The notes below the pieces were generated by a model. That model saw only the letters and a program-made list of their open reading frames with translations, did no database searches and had not been told where the DNA came from. A DNA stretch of 8,582 nt from CAYXVB01 sp964467785. GTDB lineage: Bacteria > Bdellovibrionota > UBA1018. The translations under genes and the position numbers were made by a program. Positions 6,067-8,582 of the stretch are shown in pieces. Each line of letters begins with the position of its first letter. Position 1 is the first letter of the stretch. The stretch spans positions 1-8,582 of the forward strand of contig CAYXVB010000152.1 in NCBI GenBank assembly GCA_964467785.1, in the 5' to 3' direction.

Positions 6067-6095
6067 AGAATAGCCGCTCGACACGCAGGACGCAA
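6067..6095 (-). promoter_or_regulatory. Sigma-70-like promoter of the aminopeptidase gene
   Basis: On the minus strand TTGCGT (6095-6090) and TATTCT (6072-6067) are 17 bases apart, the optimal spacing, with the start codon about 45 bases further on. The hexamers match the consensus at 3 and 4 of 6 positions. The space between the divergent genes is only 95 bases, and on the plus strand TAGAAT (6066-6071) overlaps this -10, so the two promoters may interfere; I find no good -35 for the plus direction. Confidence 0.4.
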
Positions 6096-6117
6096 ATTGT
6101 GCTAGAAGAAAACCCGA

Positions 6118-7116
6118 GTGTCCCGCTTACCTGTTCTTCTGAATCTAGAAGATTTGTTGAATCGTCTCGCCCGCGAAGAACGCGCCATCCAAAAGCGCCT
6201 GGCTGGATTGGAGGCCGAAGTCCGTCAATTCGAGGACATTGAACGCCCGACTTACGAGAGCTGGATGCGGCTTGAGCTCGGTCCTCGGATCGCCGCGCTC
6301 GAAGAGGTCCTCTCGCAAATCCATGAAAAGCGCATTCTCGTCCATCGGCTCAATGAGCTAATTGAAACCCAAGGGCTTCATCCCCGCGAGGCCCTCTATG
6401 TCCTTCGTCACCCGGAACCTGATAGCCATAAAAGGCCATCCGAAGACAGCGAGGAGAATCACGGCCCGGGCACCCGACGCAAAGGGCAGCCTTGGGACGA
6501 GGAAGAACTCGACGCCCGCCGCCAAGCCAGACGCGAAGCCAAGCGCGAGGCTCGACGTGAAAAGAAGGCCGAGAGCAAATCGCAGAACCAAGAGGGCGCG
6601 AAATCTCCGGTCCTATTGAGTCGACGTCTGACCAGTCTGTATCGCGAACTAGCCAAACGGCTCCACCCCGACTCGCCCACCCGGAACCGCGCCATACCGG
6701 AAAACCGAATTCTCAGTCTTTGGATGGAGGTTCAAAAAGCGTACGATTCCGGGAATCTGGAGCGGTTGGCATCGATCGCCACTTGGCTCAGCTCTGAGTC
6801 CGGCGAGGAGCTAAAGGTCGAGTCGACGCTCTCTTACTCTGACCGCCTCAATCAGCTTCGTGCCCTGCGCCGCGCGTGTCGAAATCTCGAGAACAAACTC
6901 GCTCTTCTAGGAGAGCATCCCGCCTGGGGCTTCAGCCAGGCCCAGCCTCAACGGCGCAAGAAGCTTCGACAACTGGCTCTTCGATCGCTAGATCAGGAAC
7001 TTGCCGAGGCACAGGAGATCCTGAGCGAGCTCGAAGACCTTCTCGAATCCGTCGGCTCCCCAAGAGCGCCGCGCACCCGATCGGATTCGGGCCGGGGGGG
7101 CCGCAGACGGAGCTAA
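6118..7116 (+). CDS. Coiled-coil protein with a J-domain-like HPD segment
   Basis: A 332-residue, very charged cytoplasmic protein; I do not recognise it as a named gene. Residues 5-85 are predicted helical coiled coil. Residues 126-156 are a dense Arg/Lys/Glu stretch (DARRQARREAKREARREKK). Residues 166-220 resemble helices II and III of a J domain: SLYRELAKRLHPDSP with the HPD triad at 183-185, then ILSLWMEVQKAYDSGNLERL. Helix I is weak or absent. A second coiled coil follows (240-312), with a basic Gly/Arg/Ser tail. An HPD loop is the contact that stimulates the Hsp70 (DnaK) ATPase, so a cochaperone role is possible but unproven. The GTG start is the only reasonable one, because an in-frame TAG lies 15 bases upstream and no ATG intervenes. 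The ABC-F gene follows after 64 bases. A run of seven G (7094-7100) lies near the 3' end. Confidence 0.82.
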   Translation: MSRLPVLLNLEDLLNRLAREERAIQKRLAGLEAEVRQFEDIERPTYESWMRLELGPRIAALEEVLSQIHEKRILVHRLNELIETQGLHPREALYVLRHPEPDSHKRPSEDSEENHGPGTRRKGQPWDEEELDARRQARREAKREARREKKAESKSQNQEGAKSPVLLSRRLTSLYRELAKRLHPDSPTRNRAIPENRILSLWMEVQKAYDSGNLERLASIATWLSSESGEELKVESTLSYSDRLNQLRALRRACRNLENKLALLGEHPAWGFSQAQPQRRKKLRQLALRSLDQELAEAQEILSELEDLLESVGSPRAPRTRSDSGRGGRRRS

Positions 7117-7147
7117 CGCCAGCGGGATCCAGAGCGATTGCCGGGTG

Positions 7148-7164
7148 GCACCCGAATCGGGTGC
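7148..7164 (+). other. Short perfect hairpin before the ABC-F gene
   Basis: GCACCCG, the loop AAT, and CGGGTGC form a perfect 7-bp stem between the J-like gene and the ABC-F start codon. No U tract follows, so it is not a standard terminator. It ends 16 bases before the ATG and could modulate translation or mRNA stability, or be incidental. Confidence 0.35.
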
Positions 7165-7180
7165 ATGGTAAGGGCTCCCT

Positions 7181-8582
7181 ATGGAAACCCTGCTCCAGCT
7201 TCAGACCGGCTCAAAATCTTTCGGGCCAAAGCTACTTTTTGATGGCGCGGCATTTGCCATCAACGAAGGCGAGCACGCGGGAGTCATCGGGCCCAATGGG
7301 GCCGGGAAGACAACCCTTTTCAAGATCCTCATCGGCGACGAAACACTCGACTCCGGCCAAGTGATCAAGTCCCGGCGGCTTCGCCTCGGTTACCTTTCCC
7401 AACACGATCACTGGTCCCCGGATGAGACGATCGAGAGCTACGTCACGCGCGATGCGACGCTTCCGATCTGGGAACTCAAGGCCATCGGCCGCGGACTGGG
7501 CCTCGAGGAGGAGCATTTTCATCGGCACGTCGCCTCATTCAGCGGCGGTTACCGGATGCGCGCCAAGCTTCTCGCTCTGATCGCCAAGCAGCCCAATCTG
7601 ATGTTGCTGGACGAGCCAACCAACTATCTCGACCTCGAGACCGTGATGGTACTCGAAAAATTCCTTCAGAGCTACGACGGAGCGTTCCTCCTGATCTCGC
7701 ACGATCGCGAGTTTCTTCGTCGCACCACGGACCATACGGTCGAAGTCGAAGGAGGCCAGATCACCAAGTACAACGGCAATATCGACGATTATTTCGAGCA
7801 AAAGGAGCTGCTCCGCGCCCAGCTCGAAGCTCGCGCGATGTCTCTCGAGGAAAAGCGCAAATCGATCCTCGATTTCGTCGCGCGCTTCGGCGCCAAAGCA
7901 ACCAAGGCAAGCCAGGCTCAGTCGCGCCTCAAGCAGCTCGACAAGATGGAGTCCATCGAGGTCAAGCCGCTGCCCGTCACCGCGCGGATCCGCATCCCCG
8001 CGCCCCAACGCGTGGGCAAACTGGTGATCCAGNNNNNNNNNNCAAAGACGCGGATCTCGGCTACTCCGCTGAGCGCACAATTCTCCAAAAGGTCAGCCTC
8101 CAGCTTTCCGGCAACGACCACATGGCCGTTGTTGGACTCAACGGAGCGGGCAAATCGACTCTTCTCAAGGCGATCGCGGGCAAACTTTCTCCTCAGCGCG
8201 GATCGATCGAGTTCGGATACGAAGTAACGCTCGCCTACTTCGCTCAGCACACCGCCGAGGAGCTTTTGCCGGAGGATACGGTTTTCAGGGCGATGGAGCG
8301 CAAAGCTCACGCCTCCGTCACCCGTCAGGAGATCCTCGATCTTGCCGGTTCACTGCTTTTCTCCGGCGACGACGTGCAGAAGCCGATCCGGGTGCTCTCC
8401 GGGGGCGAAAAGTCGCGCGTCGCGCTCGGGCAGGTCCTTCTCCAAAAGGCGTCGTGCCTAGTGCTCGACGAACCCACCAATCACCTGGACTTTCAAACGG
8501 TCGAAGCCCTCACTCAGGCCCTCAAATCCTACGACGGCTCGCTCGTGGTGGTCAGTCATGATCGCGGCTTCATCAGCCGGGT
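7181..8582 (+). CDS. ABC-F family ATPase (ribosome-associated type), interrupted by a gap and cut by window end
   Basis: A soluble protein with two ABC ATPase domains and no membrane segments; ABC-F proteins act on ribosomes. Domain 1 (1-200) has Walker A GPNGAGKTT (37-45), signature FSGGYRMR (120-127), Walker B LMLLDEP with E145, and H-loop His174. The charged helical linker of the family follows (about 205-260). After the ten-N gap the true frame starts at 8044 and encodes domain 2: GLNGAGKST, LSGGEKSRVALGQVLL, LVLDEPTNHLD and VVVSHDRGF, running to the window edge. The frames on the two sides of the gap differ, because ten N is a nominal size. The ATG at 7181 has AAGGG six bases before it. 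The window does not allow me to tell a housekeeping Uup/YheS-like factor from an antibiotic-protection protein, though general similarity favours housekeeping. Confidence 0.93.
8033..8042. other. Assembly gap (10 N) inside the ABC-F gene
   Basis: The gap falls exactly at a codon boundary (after Gln284 of GKLVIQ), and the next readable frame starts with one leftover base (8043) before AAA GAC. The missing length must therefore be 2 modulo 3, not 10. Family proteins usually have only a residue or so between the two flanking motifs, so the real gap may be as small as two bases. The apparent frameshift is an artefact. Confidence 0.9.

Noticed and set aside
7165..7244. Short upstream frame overlapping the ABC-F start (possible leader peptide)
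   Set aside because: It begins inside the leader without a clear ribosome site, overlaps the gene out of frame and has no stalling-like features, so I see no support for attenuation.
1..8582. CRISPR arrays, tRNA or rRNA genes, insertion sequences, phage genes
   Set aside because: No regularly spaced repeats, tRNA-like cloverleaf, transposase or terminal inverted repeats were seen on either strand.

Overview
The window is a scaffold fragment from a Gram-negative bacterium that makes periplasmic c-type cytochromes: it encodes two CXXCH cytochromes, a QseBC/PmrAB-type two-component pair and a secreted zinc aminopeptidase. Coding DNA is moderately GC-rich. I cannot place it confidently below 'proteobacterial-like'. 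Two runs of exactly ten N (417-426 and 8033-8042) are nominal contig joins, and both affect how genes read.

Layout. Positions 1-416 are one contig end: the 3' end of a folD gene followed by clearly AT-richer non-coding DNA. After the first gap the next contig opens inside a second, different folD 3' end (427-518). Positions 537-4740 then form a minus-strand cluster. In transcription order it holds a cytochrome b561 fused in frame to a sphaeroides-heme-protein (SHP) domain (4740-3724), a diheme cytochrome c of the DHC family (3713-3105), an OmpR-family response regulator (3093-2425), its histidine kinase (2425-1058) and a small membrane protein of unknown function (1010-537). Upstream on the same strand is an M28 aminopeptidase (6022-4790). 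On the plus strand, diverging from it, are a coiled-coil protein with a J-domain-like HPD motif (6118-7116) and an ABC-F ATPase (7181 to the window end, broken by the second gap).

How the genes fit together. Membrane cytochrome b, DHC and SHP are expected to pass electrons from the quinol pool to a high-spin heme that binds oxygen and similar small ligands. The regulator and kinase lie in the same tightly packed transcription unit. Two matching operator-promoter modules are visible, each CTTAAG-N5-KTTAAG-N10-YAGGCT on the minus strand. One precedes the cytochrome gene. The other precedes the small membrane protein and overlaps the kinase stop codon. They resemble PmrA/QseB boxes, so the simplest model is an autoregulated unit whose regulator also drives the unknown membrane protein. 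The most notable points are the b561-SHP fusion with a possible internal SHP start, the paired operators, and the two folD ends flanking a gap, which suggest a chimeric scaffold join or a paralogue.
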